64,000 nt of DNA from Welwitschia mirabilis (Eukaryota; Gnetophyta; Gnetopsida; Welwitschiales): assembly GCA_051453625.1 (NCBI GenBank), contig JBOZIK010000001.1:248666688-248730687 (forward strand), in the 5' to 3' direction. Below, piece by piece: positions 37,487 through 49,448 of the stretch; position 1 is the first letter of the stretch; each line of letters starts with the position of its first letter. The notes below the pieces were generated by a model that saw nothing but the letters and a program-made list of their open reading frames with translations, searched no databases and had not been told where the DNA came from. Made by a program: the position numbers and the translations under genes.

Positions 37487-37930
37487 TTTATGCATGTGCT
37501 CTAAAAACATGGCTAAAGATCTAAAAACATTATAGAGAATAACATAAAATTACATATTACATAAAATATGATAGAATACATATTTTTTAATTATAATGTT
37601 AAATTAATTTCTTTATTGATAATAAATTAACCTAAAATACTTGATATAAATGTCAATTTTTGCACATTAATGGCATTTTCTCATCAATAATATGTTATAG
37701 ATTACATAATAAAGGAATGACATTAGATTTATATTTATGCATGTGCTCTAGAATGTGCTAAATATTTAAAAACATTATGTAGAGAAGCATAAAATTAGAT
37801 ATTACATAAAATAAAATAGAAGATTTTTTTTGATTAAAATGGTTATATTAATGTCTTCATTAATAGTAAATTAACCTAATATATTTGATATTAATCCATT
37901 AGAGATCACATAATAAAGGAATAATTCTTT
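37487..37930. repeat. tandem direct duplication, unit about 248 bp
   Basis: 37487-37734 and 37735-37930 share, in the same order, TTTATGCATGTGCTCTA, AAAAACATTAT, ATATTACATAAAATA, AAATTAACCTAA and CACATAATAAAGGAAT (or a one-base variant). The second unit is shorter in the middle. No coding sequence. It is probably a local duplication in old repeat DNA. Confidence 0.7.
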
Positions 37931-38059
37931 CTCTTTCATGAGCGTCTTTCATACTTGTCAAATAATTCATCTTAGGATATTTATTGTCTAACTTATTTAT
38001 TTATTTTTAAATCATTGCATAAACCATCATGCATCAAATGTGACTAATATAACATGAAA

Positions 38060-38635
38060 ACTTGTTCTCTTTTACAAGAGTGTATTAAAGATCAAAATCA
38101 TATTTGACTAGCAACTCAATCCATGATCATTATCTTAAATTTGGTAGAGGTTTTAAACTTTTATGATTAATTTGTAAATGAAATTTACCTTATAAAAGAT
38201 AATTTCTCCATTATTTAAAAGTATGAATGAGAAATAATAATTCCAAATCATGAACTTCATAATTACACTTATGCTTGATAAGTTTCTAGATTCATAAGTA
38301 ATGACTCATCTATCTTACATTAAGATAGTTTATATTCCTTTTCTATAAGCATTTATGACTAGCAGATATTGTATGTTCATTTCTAAAATCTTCAAAATTA
38401 AAGCTAATATTAACAAAACTTTGATATTAAGGAATGTTTCTCTGCATATATCATCAAAATGGAATTCCATTTTTTATTCTATTAGACCAATCATTAAACT
38501 CATAATTTTGATGAAATCTCGAATGAAACATCTATAGAAGCCAATTAATCCTAAGAAATTCTTTACTTTTATGTGATTCCTTAGTTTTTATCCATCTTTT
38601 ACTTCGTGTACCATGCTATTAACATTTAAAAAATG
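38060..38635 (-). pseudogene. chromovirus-type Ty3/gypsy RT-RNase H remnant
   Basis: Minus-strand frames give LGLIGFYR near the upper end, LNIKVLLILALILKILEM, ITYESRNL after a stop, KFMIWN/VHDLELLFLIHTFK and LQINHKSLK. These correspond in order to the chromovirus RT-RNase H landmarks GFLGL-x-GYYRRF, F-x-x-LK-x-x-L, A-x-x-S-R-x-L, HDLEL-x-A-x-V-x-A-L-K-x-W and TDHKSLK. Multiple stops and frame changes occur. It lies directly left of a plus-strand family C LTR and is a separate copy from 43830-45750. Confidence 0.75.
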
Positions 38636-38644
38636 ATACTAGAG

Positions 38645-38922
38645 ACATTTGTTTATTGTTTTAATCATAAAATATGTCTTATATTATTTTAAAACAAAAC
38701 TAACTTTTAAGATTTTTTCATATTAATTATATAGCTTTATCCATATTGTGGAATAGATCATGAAAGGTGGATACAATTCCACATAAAACAATGATGGAAA
38801 TGGATACATGGAATAGTAACACATAGTAGTAGAATTGGAAGAGATGTGATAGTAGCATGTAAAGGTGGTGTTATAGACATGTGGTGATAGTAATAGTTGG
38901 TAGAGGAATCTAGCTTGAAAAA
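38645..38922 (+). repeat. family C LTR, left part (interrupted by nested insertion)
   Basis: Aligns with 62460-62735 through shared segments (ATAAAATATGTCTT, ATGGATACATG-like words, GGTAGAGGAATCT or GGTAGAAAAATCT). It stops at GAAAAA and continues at 52580 as AAAAATCACAT. Joining the flanks with one copy of AAAAA gives the uninterrupted length seen at 62720-62745, so an element inserted here with a 5-bp target duplication. Confidence 0.8.
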
Positions 38923-40000
38923 TTTTGCACTACCAATTTGTAATTATTTAATGGATTTTTATGAGTTGCTTTTCAGGACTTTTATACAAGTTTAAGTAAA
39001 ATTCTAAGTATTTTGGAGATTCAATAGGAAATCTTAGAAATGTATGATTCTTACCCAAATTTGATGAATTAAAGACACATTATAAGGCATACAGCTTTAA
39101 ATAATGATTGTTAACAGAATTACTAAGTTTGTATTCAAGAAAATGATTAAAGAAGACCATTGTTCCCTCTGTTGTTCCCACGACAGGTAGGATGACGAAT
39201 GCTAATGTGGATCATTGAATCACTACTAAGTCATCATTCTAATTAGACTTTTATAATTAGTTATCATTTGTCTTATCATCCAGATGATAGTCAGGATGAC
39301 AATGATATATAACCAACTCTAATAGCAACCTTTGACTATTTCGTCTATTTCATTTATTAGTGTACCTAGCTACACCTACCATTTGTCTTTTTATGCTATA
39401 TTTTCCTATAAATAAGTCCACATTTGACTTTGCTTCTCATCTTCATTACACCAGAATTCTTATGATAGGAGATTGAAGGATAAGAGATCATCTTAAGCAT
39501 TGCAAAAAGTTGTGCACTTGGTGGAGGGTTATGTATCCTCCATTGAGACCTCATTGTTTTGTAACTAAGATGCTTGCTACTCTTTCTTAATATAAACCTT
39601 ATTTGTTTTCATATTTGCATTATAGATTCTTTGATAACCCTTATAATTTATGTTGCCCTTGACCTAGTGATAATTTCTTAAGTGATATAGATTATCAAGG
39701 GTAGCCTTTATTAAGGCTCAAAGCAAATAGAGTTAATTCCATTTTTCATTGCATATTAGATTAGGTTGCATCTTGCATTTGCATCATACATTTTATTTCT
39801 TACATTATTCTTTATTTTTGGTTTCTATTATTCTTTTACAAAGTAATCCAAGCCTTGTCTCATAGTCTTCAATGTGAATATGACATTTTGGGTCTACTCC
39901 CACTCATACTAATGTTTTAAATTGCGTAAGATATGTATATATTTTATGAATGATAGACTCCTTTTAAACTTAAGCACTTCTACAAATATACATCACAATA
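38923..40000 (+). repeat. family B LTR, copy 1 (5' outer LTR)
   Basis: About 1.08 kb. Its first bases, TTTTGCACTACCAATTTG, align with TGTTACATTGCCAATTTA of copy 3 and directly follow the AAAAA target duplication. It contains two hairpin motifs (39165-39199, 39269-39303), a TATA box (39417-39424) and the TATCCTCCATTGAGA block shared with family A. It is followed by a well-kept PBS. Confidence 0.85.
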
Positions 40001-40003
40001 AAT

Positions 40004-40021
40004 TGGCATCGTTTCCAGGGA
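40004..40021 (+). other. primer-binding site (tRNA-Asp type)
   Basis: TGGCATCGTTTCCAGGGA matches 14 of 18 bases of the tRNA-Asp complement typical of Athila elements. All four differences but one are transitions. This is the best preserved PBS in the window and anchors the assignment of family B to the Athila lineage. Confidence 0.85.
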
Positions 40022-40705
40022 AGGGTATTGAGGAGTAGAAGGATTTTCATCATTTAGATAAGTATATTAGATCATTGTTCAGTTATTTATCTATAGTGGC
40101 ATTGTATTTTATTAGGAGCTGTAGGCTTTTTATGTGTAGTTTTTCAGTTTTGGTTTTTTAGATTTAGTTTTCTATAAAAAGCAGTAATCATTCCCTCTGT
40201 CGTTCCTATGATAGATAGGATGAAAGTTTTAGTTTTTAATTTTATTTTTAGTTTTCAATTTTTTCTATAATAAAATTAGTTCTTATTATCCCTTATGATG
40301 TCTGAACAATCAGGTGGATGACAATTTTGTTTTCTGAGTTTTCTGCTTTCTATTTTGGTTTCTGTTTTGTTTCTACTTTTCTAGTTTCTCTATGTGTCAT
40401 TCCTTCTGTCATTTCCATGACAAATAGAATGATAGTATTGTTTTTTATTTCTTTCTATTGTTTTCTATTTTTTGGAACTATGGTAAGGTAGATCTAGAAA
40501 AAGGCTTATCAGAGGGGGAAAAAAGAGGTTGCTGATAAAAGGAAGTATTAGAGAAGGATAGTTTGGTTTCAAAAATACAAACTCTAGGTGCATATATTAT
40601 TTTTCTTGTAAACTTATTTTATTTATAAAACATTAAAACTTGATCATTTCTAAGCATCTACCTTCATCTTGAAATAATATTCTCTTCTTTTCATTCTTAT
40701 CAAAA
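40022..40705 (+). other. family B copy 1 leader with three hairpin motifs
   Basis: Non-coding leader between the PBS and the acidic ORF. It holds hairpin-motif copies at 40193-40226, 40282-40325 (divergent) and 40402-40435. The segment 40480-40600 (GGAACTATGG through AGGTGCATA) aligns with the leaders at 8500-8620 and 47260-47370. Confidence 0.7.
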
Positions 40706-41573
40706 ATAAATAGTGATAGAAGAACCCATATAAAAAGTCTAACTGAAAGGTTTAAAAACAAATCTGAGGATAATAATAGTAAAACACTTGGAGAAATTTT
40801 TGCTAAAAAAGAGAGAAAATAATTTGAGGACAATGTTAATAAAACACTTAGAGATCTTTTAGCAGAAAAAGGGAGAACAATACAAAATAATATTGAGAAT
40901 AGGATTTGGGCCCACTCCTTTTTTAAATCATCTTATTATCGCCCTTTTTCTTTTCAAAACACATATAGGAATAATGATGAAAATCTTAGAGATTCAACCC
41001 CATACAATCACTTTTACCCATCCTATCCATCTCCCATAAACTACTATGAAGAAGAGAATAATCCAATAGAAGAATTGAGAGACACAGTAAGGCACCAAGA
41101 AGATACCCACAAGTGCATGAAAAATACCAATAAAACCTTAGAAACTTTGATTGCAATTCTTCAACAAAATATTCCATCTCTTCAAATGAAAAATCCTCAA
41201 AAATATCCTAATTCATCTTACCTTACGGAAAATGAAAACAACTTAGGAATGAATGATTCTTGCTTCTAATTTGAGAATAAAATTTTAGATCAAACTTCAT
41301 CATTCTACTCATTAGAAGATGAGCAAAGGGGAGATAATGACAACTCGGCTACATCTTTCAACAATGAAGATGAGGATGGCTATTTGGATGATGATGATGA
41401 GGAGTATATTCATGAGTGATTCTATGATAAACATGATGATCAAATTTCCCCTTCTAATGAAAACAAAAACATACAACAAGGTGATGAGAATAGTGAAGAA
41501 GAGGAAGAAGATGACATTGAGATTTTGGATTATGTCCCAAACTTTCACATGTTTTGTAAGGATGAAGGAGTTC
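40706..41573 (+). pseudogene. family B acidic ORF, copy 1 (unrecognised protein)
   Basis: One frame runs about 289 codons to a 100-N gap with only three stops. The start codon has decayed to ATA; copy 2 has ATG there (47468). The protein begins with a Lys/Ser/Asn-rich part that repeats a short unit (KTLGEIFAKKE, then KTLRDLLAEKG). A Tyr/Pro/Ser stretch (YPSYPSPINYY) follows, then a helical part with TNKTLETLIAILQQN, and finally very acidic segments (EEEEEDDIEI). The same ORF is present at 47468-48330. I see no capsid major homology region or zinc knuckle, so I do not call it gag. It may be the accessory or substitute ORF of a non-autonomous Athila relative. Confidence 0.7.
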
Positions 41574-41673
41574 NNNNNNNNNNNNNNNNNNNNNNNNNNN
41601 NNNNNNNNNNNNNNNNNNNNNNNNNNNNNNNNNNNNNNNNNNNNNNNNNNNNNNNNNNNNNNNNNNNNNNNNN
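41574..41673. other. assembly gap (100 N, size unknown)
   Basis: A 100-N scaffold join that cuts the acidic ORF of family B copy 1. What follows the gap is not the continuation seen in copy 2. Confidence 0.95.
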
Positions 41674-41689
41674 TTTCTTTCTTTATTTC

Positions 41690-41885
41690 TTTTTTGTGTA
41701 TGTGTGAATGATAAGTGAATAAAATCCCTTTATTACAATGGTTAAATGTAGTAGCCTGCTCTTCCTTTTTTTCTTCTTCATCAAACTCGAGAGGAATGTT
41801 AAGGTCATATGCTAAACGATCAAATATAATCCTATCAACCTTTTTATAAACTCTCTTTACAATGGATTGATCTATAAGAGTAATG
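41690..41885 (-). pseudogene. C-terminal fragment of a putative plant transposon protein
   Basis: The minus strand carries an open stretch containing DQSIVKRVYKKVDRIIFDRL, AYDLNIPLEF and EEEKKEE. Its layout (helical segment, LAY, acidic tail) resembles the C-terminus of the ORF at 57040-57388 (VDRLNRKIDSILFGLLAYG and EEEEASKE). I place both tentatively in the plant 'putative transposon protein' family associated with large non-autonomous elements. The function is unknown. Confidence 0.45.
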
Positions 41886-42190
41886 TTTTTACTTTAGTAA
41901 TAGGCTATAGAAGATCTTCATTTAAAACAAGCCCTAAACTTGCACTAGGACTTATTGATGAATATTTCTTCTTCTAAGGTAAAGTAAAGGATCATTTAAC
42001 TCTAAGAAAATATTCATCTTATTGAGTGGATAAAGTTTAAGTTATTTAGTTATTTTTATCAACTTTTTTTTATCAACCATAAATTGATGATTTTATAATA
42101 AAGTAGTTATGAGGCCTCTAAATAATCAACTAATATAGCTATCAATAATAAACTAATTCTTGTAGAACATAATTAATTTATACAAGTTAA

Positions 42191-43373
42191 TCATTATGAT
42201 GCTAACTTTTAGAAATTTGATGGTGTATTTTGAGTGCTTTTGCAGGACATTTATATAGATTTAGATGTAATTTTAATAATTATAGAGAGTTAATAAGATT
42301 TTCATTGAAACATGTAATTCTAGCATATTTGAAGGAATATTAGGCTTATTTTAATACTTCATGCCTTGAATGAAAGATTAACCATGCAGAAGACTGATTT
42401 TCCTTTAAGAAGATAAAGAGGCCTATTATCCCCTTTGTCATCTCCATGACACCTAGGATGACAACACTACTAACATGGATTAAATCTATGGAGTTGATTG
42501 CAGTGCCTAGAGCTAATGAATGACCTTTTGTTATGGAGTATCATCCCCATTATACCCCCCACCACACTTAGCACAATACTTATTTTTGTATGGATCGAAA
42601 GAATTATCTTTGTAATGGGGTCATGTGGCCCATATGGGTTGTTAAGGTTTCTTCTTTGACTCTTAGGGTTGATCTTATAGAACTTCAATATAAAACTATA
42701 AATACCCTCATTTTTATTTACTTCCATTTCCATCTTTTGTACTAAATATTCTTGTGATGGAAGATTGAAGGATAAGAGGTGCATCTATTAGGGGCAGAGA
42801 AAATATGACCTTGGTGTTTGGTTAAGTATCCTTTATTAAGGTGCTACTACATTGTTATAAGTGAGTATTAAACTGATGATTAATTTAATAACTCTTTTCA
42901 CTACTATTGCATAAATGATCCTTATGATTTATGTTGATTATGATTTGATGATAGCTTTATAGTTTATTTAGATCATAAGGGAAATATTTGTTAAGGTTGA
43001 CTTTGTTAGTTTAGATCTTATATTGCATTCCACTTTATTCCACTTTCATATTTGCATTATTCATATTCTATTTGACATATTTTATAGTTTATGTTGATTA
43101 GAAACAAGTGATAAATTCTTCCTAATTAATCTAAGTTATAAGAACTAATTCTTGTGAAAGGAGAGTTGGAATCCAAATAGACTCATTACACTTACATCTT
43201 ATTTATTTTATATCATCATCATTCATCTTGCATTGCATTTGCATTATTATTTACTAAAGAGAAAAGAATAAAATACTTGTGAAATTAATTCCATCTATAC
43301 TAGTGTATGTTTTCTGCACGTCTTGGGATTTGGAAGTTTTGCCTATGGGCTTAAAGATCACATATCATAATAA
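42191..43373 (+). repeat. solo LTR of the Athila-like family A
   Basis: A full-length family A LTR (about 1.18 kb) with hairpin motifs at 42430-42464 and 42539-42580 (second decayed), TATA box at 42697-42704 and the TATCCTTTATTAAGG block. No PBS follows it and no polypurine tract precedes it, so it is best read as a solo LTR left by LTR-LTR recombination. Its target duplication could not be resolved. Confidence 0.8.
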
Positions 43374-43829
43374 TATATTTGGATCACACCCATTCATAAT
43401 AACGCATTAACTATGCTCATTTAGCATGTTAACATGCTTCTTTACAAATAGTAAATTTGAAATATTACACTTTTTTTTTCCTTAATTATCATTCTTGTCC
43501 TGAAGTGTGGTTCCTTCTTTTCTTATGTCATTTATGTAGGAATGTTTATCTTAATTATTTTTGTATCATCTACAAAACATAAGGGAAGGAAAACATTATA
43601 TATTAAGAAATGCACTGAAAAATGAGAAAGTAATGTTTCATATTTCATTAAAAAGTTTGGAAAAGGTATCCTACATGTACTCCCTATTTTCCCAAGTCTG
43701 TTAATTACAATGGGTTCACTGTATAAGTACTTTCTTTCCATTTTTATTTATTAATTACTTAGTTCTAGTATTTAAGAATTTTTTGGGTTGAACAACAAAG
43801 GTCAGTTTGTATTTGAGCATATTATGCTA

Positions 43830-45750
43830 CTACTTTAGGGTGTAGTCCTTGTTCTTATCCTTATAGTAAAGTTTTAGTATGCTTACATAAAAAATAGATG
43901 AATTTGAGACATTTGCAAAGGTGGTTCTAATTTATAGGGTAGGTCCCCTATTATTTTAATAATTTTAAATGGATCACAATACTGAGGGCCTATTTTGCTA
44001 TACTTTCCATTTTTAGAGATTTTCTTTCTAACTTGATCTTTAAAAGTACTTGTTTACTAACTTAGAATATGCTTGTCCAATGTTTCTAATCATATTATCT
44101 CTTGTATCAATCTTAAGTAGCTTTGAGATGTATATTTACTTTGTTAATCATCTCTTATGTGAATTTTAACTTGAATGATACAACCATTTTTGGTATTTGT
44201 GAAGGGGTGAACCACATGATAGGGGTGAAGTAGTTTCTATCATACATAGCTTTGAATGACAAACATTAAATTGAGATTTGAAAGATCTGATTCTAGGCAA
44301 ACTCTGCTAGGTATAGATAGCTCTTTCACTATATGGGTTTTCTAGCCACATAGTGTCATATGCTATCTTCCAAAATGTAATTAATCCTTTTTGTTTAACT
44401 ATCTATTTTGGGTGATTCGCTATACTGAAACTACTTTAGTGCTCAATTAATGGAAAAAACTCTATTAGAACTTAGATAGGGTTTTAGGATCTTAAGTAGA
44501 TACAATAACTTGAAGTGCTTCATGAATCTTGAAGATTTCTTACAAAAATTGCAAGGATAATTCTTTAGCTATATTTAAGCTTTAAACTATAATAAAATGG
44601 ACCATCTTAATTAATATATCTACAAAAATAAAAATTACATCATATTATCTATTATTGAGTGATAACCTATGATGAAATATATAGATATTTCTTTCTATTT
44701 CCACTTCAGTACCCCTAATGATTAGAGGATTTCAATAATTCTTCTATAATGTATCTTCATTTTATAGAATATGGAATAATTAGGGATGTATTCCTTTAAA
44801 TCTATCTTTTTTTTGGGGGCCAAAAATAATTCTTTCTTAGTTGGTGGTTTATATTTGATAATTCTAGGATACCTGACATAAGGAACTACATGCAGTTTAG
44901 ACATTAACTTCTTTTTCCATGGGCCTTTTGGGATGCAAAGATATCATTCTTTTAATAGATATTCATCTTATAAGAGCATGTAGTATCTAGTTCTTTTTAT
45001 TTTTAGATCAATTAATGTATATGTTTGAAGTATGAATTAGTGGATATGAATGTCTTAAAGAAAAATAATAAATATGATGTAAGATGAATAGCATTCACCA
45101 CATTCTACTCAGGGTTTCTGTAACTTTGTTCCCCTTTATTGGGTTGTACTATAGTTGAAAGTCATATGTTATAAGTATTTCACACTCTCTTCTTTATTAC
45201 ATGTTTAAAAGAGTCTATTTCTAGAAATATTCCAAGCTTTTATGATTTATTTTAAGCTAAAATTCTCCTTCCCATAGGTAATATCTCCAAAGATTTAGTG
45301 CATGTACTATGGTAAGCAACTTGAGATCATAGATGGAATAGTTTTTCTCATGTTGATTTAGTTTCCATGATTGATAGGTAATCACCTAATCATCTTGGCT
45401 TAGTATGATTTCTATACCTTGAGTAGAAGCATTAGTGATGACTATGAATGATTTGTTCATGTCTAGAATTTTGAGAATAGGTGTTGTTATAAGTAATAGC
45501 TTTAATATAAGAAATGCCTCTTTGCATTTATCATTAAAGTTGAACATTTGATGTTAATTTGGTTAAATCTATTAATGGTATTACAATTTGAGAGAATCTT
45601 AGAATGAATTTTTGATAGAAGCCAATTAACCATAGGAAGCTTTGAACTTATATGGCATCCTTTAGTTCTAGCATTTCTTTTACAACTTGTACTTTTGATA
45701 GATTAGTTGTAATTTTTTAATTAGAAATAACATGCACTACTAGCTAATTT
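43830..45750 (-). pseudogene. chromovirus-type Ty3/gypsy pol remnant (RT, RNase H, integrase)
   Basis: Reading down from 45750 on the minus strand: an RT thumb with KVQVVKEMLELKDAI and FLWLIGFYQKFI, an RNase H region with LILKLLLITTPILKILDM, NASTQGIEIIL, YDLKLLTIVHALNLWRYYL and INHKSLEYF, and the integrase finger at 44722-44904 (HVVPYVRYPR, then PTKKELFLAPKKK). A core with ERNIYIFHHRLS and a tail KYSKIGPQYCDPFKIIK with GDLPYKLEP near 43940-44015 follow; the tail is the G-P-F/A-Y-x-L-x-L-P segment before a chromodomain. Stops and frameshifts abound. The RT palm and everything upstream are missing at the family B LTR (45831). Confidence 0.85.
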
Positions 45751-45802
45751 CTATTTGAAAAAAGTCACATTTACTCAATTTGGCTTTAAAGTCATGTTTA
45801 AT

Positions 45803-45830
45803 CAGGACCTATAAAACTTGATTTAGCTAT
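45803..45830 (+). other. polypurine-tract-like sequence before the middle family B LTR
   Basis: ATCAGG followed by ATAAA and a TTAGCTA end aligns with the tract before copy 3 (51485-51515: ATCAGG, GATAAAGG, AGGGCTA) and with 15115-15144. Its presence implies that the LTR at 45831 also served as the 3' LTR of the left B copy. Confidence 0.5.
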
Positions 45831-46869
45831 TATTGCATTTCCAATTTGTGGTTATTTGATGGGGTTTTATGAGCTATTTTGTAGGACATTGGTATAGGTT
45901 TAGGTGTAATTCTAAGGATTTTGGAGATTCAATAGGAACTCTTAAAAATGTGTAAATATTACTAATATTTGATGCATTCAAAGCCCTTGAAAGAAAATTA
46001 ATGATTAAAAAAACTATTTTTCCCTTAGCAAAATGATTAGAAAATACCATTATCCACTTGGTCGTCTCCATGATAGGCAGAATGATAATAGCTGACATAG
46101 ATTGCTAAGTTATCTAATAAATCACTTGTCAAGTTAACTTTTATTATGAGCTATCATTTCCTTCATCATCTGGATGACTTGACAAGATGATACTAACATA
46201 TAATTTACTCTGACAGCCGACCCTTAAACATTTCATTCGTTTCTTACCTACAAATGAGAACGTCTTGTCAGGCCTTCTATTTTTCTTTTTCTGCTATATT
46301 TTCTTATAAATAAGTCCCTCTTAGATTCTTCTCTTTATTTTCATTACACTAGAATTCTCATGATAAGAGATCGAAGGGTAGAAGATCTGTCTTAGGTGTT
46401 GCAGAAAGATGTTCCCTTGGTGGAGGGCTATGTATTCTCCATTAAGGCTCAACTATTTTGTAACCTAGATGCTTTGTTACTCTTCTTAATATAAACTTGT
46501 TTTGTTTTCATATTTTTACTTTAGATTCTCAAATTACCCTTATAATTTATGTTGCCATTGATTATCAAGGGCATCTTTTGTTAAGGCTAAAAGCAACTAG
46601 TATTAGGATCATTTTACATTACATATTAGATAAGGTTGCATCTTGCATTTGCATTGTACTTTATTTTATTGCATTATTATTTACTTCTGATTTCTAATTT
46701 CTTTGCAAAAAGTAATTCAAGTCCTATCTCATAACCTTTAATGAGAATATGACATTTTGGGTATACTCCCAATTATATTAATGTGTTGTATTATGTGAGA
46801 TATCTATTTATTTTATGAATGACAATATCCTTTTGAACTTAAGTGCTTGCACAAATACAAACAGTAATC
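45831..46869 (+). repeat. family B LTR, copy 2 (middle LTR)
   Basis: About 1.04 kb; TATTGCATTTCCAATTTG aligns with the start of copy 3. It holds hairpin motifs at 46054-46089 and 46160-46193 and a TATA box at 46315-46322. It is followed by a PBS, so it acts as 5' LTR of the right-hand unit; the tract on its left suggests it is at the same time the 3' LTR of the left-hand unit. Confidence 0.85.
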
Positions 46870-46872
46870 AAT

Positions 46873-46890
46873 TGACACTATTACTAGGAA
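46873..46890 (+). other. degenerate primer-binding site (tRNA-Asp type)
   Basis: TGACACTATTACTAGGAA aligns in register with the PBS at 40004, with about half of the tRNA-Asp complement retained. Confidence 0.6.
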
Positions 46891-47467
46891 AGGCTACTAT
46901 GAAGTATGAGGGTTATCATCATTTATTGAGTGCACTAGCTTTTCATTTAGTTACTTAGTTGTATTGATGTATTTTTATTAGGAATCTTAGATTTTATTTG
47001 TAGTTTTTTAGTTTTAATTTTTGCTTTTTGATTTTATTTTTCTATAATAAATTAGGCCCTGTCATCTTCTTCATCATCTGGATGACCTGAAGGATGATAG
47101 CTGTCTTTTTTCTAGTTTTCCACTTCTGTTTTAGTTTCTATTCTATTTATATTTTTTTGTTTTTGTGTGTGTCATTCTCTTTATCATCCCCACCATAGAT
47201 AGGATGATAGTATTGTTCTTGATTTATTTCCTATTATTTTCTATTTTGTAGGAACTATGGCATGATTGGTCCAAAAAGAGACTTATCAAAGAAAAAGGGG
47301 CTACTGGTAGAAGAAAGTATTAAAGGACTTTTCAACATAGAATAAGGAACATAAAATCTAGGTGCATACATTTTTTTAAGCTCATTTTATTTTTAAAACA
47401 TTAAAACTCGATCATCACTGAGTACTGATCTTCATCTTATATTTTCTTCTTTTCATTCTTCTCAAAA
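46891..47467 (+). other. family B copy 2 leader
   Basis: Non-coding leader parallel to 40022-40705, with hairpin motifs at 47066-47100 and 47177-47210, 111 bp apart. Confidence 0.7.
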
Positions 47468-48330
47468 ATGAGTAGTGATATAAGGATCCCTTTAGAAAAT
47501 TTTTTTAAAAAGTGTAAAAAAGAATCTAAGGATAATAGTAAGAAGATACTTAGAGAACGTTTTGCAGAAAAATAATTACTAATACAACACGATGTCGAGA
47601 GTAGGGATTGAGGCCATTCCTCTTTTTAACCATCTTATTATTTTTCCTTTTCTTTTTAAAATTCATATAGGGATAACAATGAAAAGGATTCAACCTTATA
47701 CATTCATTTTTACCTATACCATCCATCTCCCGTGAACTACTCTAAAGAAGAAAATGATCCAAGAAAAGAAATGATAAATGAAATGTGCAAAAGCATAGAG
47801 AACACCAATAAAAGACTAAAAAATTTGGTTGAGACCTTTAAACAAAATATTCTACAAAACCAAGGATCTCTTCTAATGTCAAATCCTGAAATATATCCTT
47901 CTACATCTTACCTTAAGAAAAGTAAAAATAACTTGGGGATGAATGATTATGATTCTTGATTTCAAATTGAGAATAAAATTTTAGATCAGAATTCATCATC
48001 CTACTCATTAGGAGATGAGCAAAGGGGAGATAATGACAATTTAACTATATCTTTCAATAATGAAGATGAGGATGACTATTTAGATGATGATGATAAGGTG
48101 TTAGAAAACTATTTATAAGATGAAGAATGCATTCATGAATGATGTAAAAATTCCTTAATCTATGATAGAAATGATGATCACATTTCCCCTCCTAATGGAA
48201 ACAATAACATGCAACAAGATGATGATAATAGTAAAGAATAATAAGAAGAAGATGACATTGAAATTTTAGATAATATTCCAAACTTTTACATATTTTATAT
48301 AGATGAAGGATTTTTACCAGTAATAGAGGC
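47468..48330 (+). pseudogene. family B acidic ORF, copy 2 (unrecognised protein)
   Basis: Starts at ATG 47468 (MSSDIRIPLENFFKK) and follows copy 1 (40706-41573) with more stops. The conserved parts are YHPSPVNYSKEENDP, SIENTNKRLKNLVETFKQ, NPEIYPSTSYLKKS, LGDEQRGDNDN, NNEDEDDYLDDDD and EEDDIEIL. The stretch 47732-47959 is open. The same segments being kept in two copies shows that this was a real protein of the family. It is Asn/Glu/Asp-rich with a central helical region; I recognise no enzyme or capsid motif. Confidence 0.7.
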
Positions 48331-49448
48331 TTAACTTTTAAAATTAATGGAGATAAGAATTAAAACAGAATCAATGGAAAATGATTAATTCAACTCAAAT
48401 GAGGATTACAGTTTAGAATTAATGGAGTGATTTAGAGAGGAAGAGAAATCAAGCCAGGAAACATTAGAATATCTTTCATTAAATGATAAAAACAATGAGA
48501 TATTCCCTTTCTATATTCTTTCTAGTGATCATTTTGAGGAGTCCACCAACTTAGAAAAGAATAATGATTCTTAAGAAAATAAAAAATAAGAGTAAGATAT
48601 AATCAATCATAAAGAAGAGGAGATATAATTAAAGAAGAAATTATTCAAATAAGTAGCTCTCCAAATCACATTCTTGTCCTTGAAAGTAATGAACCACATC
48701 ATCTTGAGGACTTAAGTTCAAAAATCTCCCAATCTATTTCCTCGAAAAATTCATGTATAAAAAGTAACATCTTTTCCTCATTTGTAAAGTAAACTCTACA
48801 ATGTGCTTCCATTGATTATTCTTTTCCAAAACAAAATTTGGGATACCTTGGAACTCTTAATTAGAGAAAACTATATCTTCGTGATCCAAATCCATGTTTG
48901 AAATTAAATTTTAAAGAGCTTCTTAGGTATGTTAAACCTACCTTAATCTCTTCTTCTAAGAAGTTCCTTATAAATTATGGATGTTAAATAAAGCCTCTTA
49001 TGTTCAATATCAAGCTTTGAATGCAATCTATGTTTCAAATCCTTCATATTATGAGTTTGATAAGAGATTGTTTTTCTATGAGTTATATGAATTTTTTGTC
49101 ACTTATATTAATGCTTGTGGAAACAAATTATCATGTGTTTATGCAAAATTGAAAAAGACTTGTTTTCCTCTTAAGAATCCATGTCTTAAATTAAATGTTA
49201 GGAAACATTTTAAAAATCATTCAAAATTATCTTGAAAACTTTCTTTGAGTCCCTTTTCACATGCCTTTTTCAATGATGCTCAAGATTCACAAAGATTTCA
49301 TAAGAGATTATCTTTCAATAACACTTATCATTTCTTCATCTCTTATTTAAATTCAGAGAATTGGGCTATCCAAGTAATATCTTTTTACTCTCACTTCTTC
49401 CAATTGATTCTACTTAAGAATAAATTCATACCTTTCATGTTTTATTAA
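48331..49448 (+). pseudogene. family B second coding-like region (unrecognised)
   Basis: Continues the acidic ORF into a region with further Glu/Ser-rich pieces and then, at 48830-49448, two related open stretches containing NPCLKLN-like and SPFSHAFFNDAQDSQRFHKR segments. The phrase PCLKLN recurs (about 48892 and 49182), which hints at an internal repeat. No protease, RT or integrase similarity was found, which is why I regard the element as non-autonomous. Confidence 0.5.

Noticed and set aside
41312-41548. Minus-strand hydrophobic ORF
   Set aside because: Antisense shadow of the acidic ORF, where GAT/GAA-rich codons read backwards give Ile/Phe/Leu.
38923-45830. Chromovirus at 43830-45750 as the host into which the right-hand B unit inserted
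   Set aside because: The chromovirus does not resume after 52579; instead the family C LTR resumes, and the AAAAA duplication pairs the outermost LTRs.
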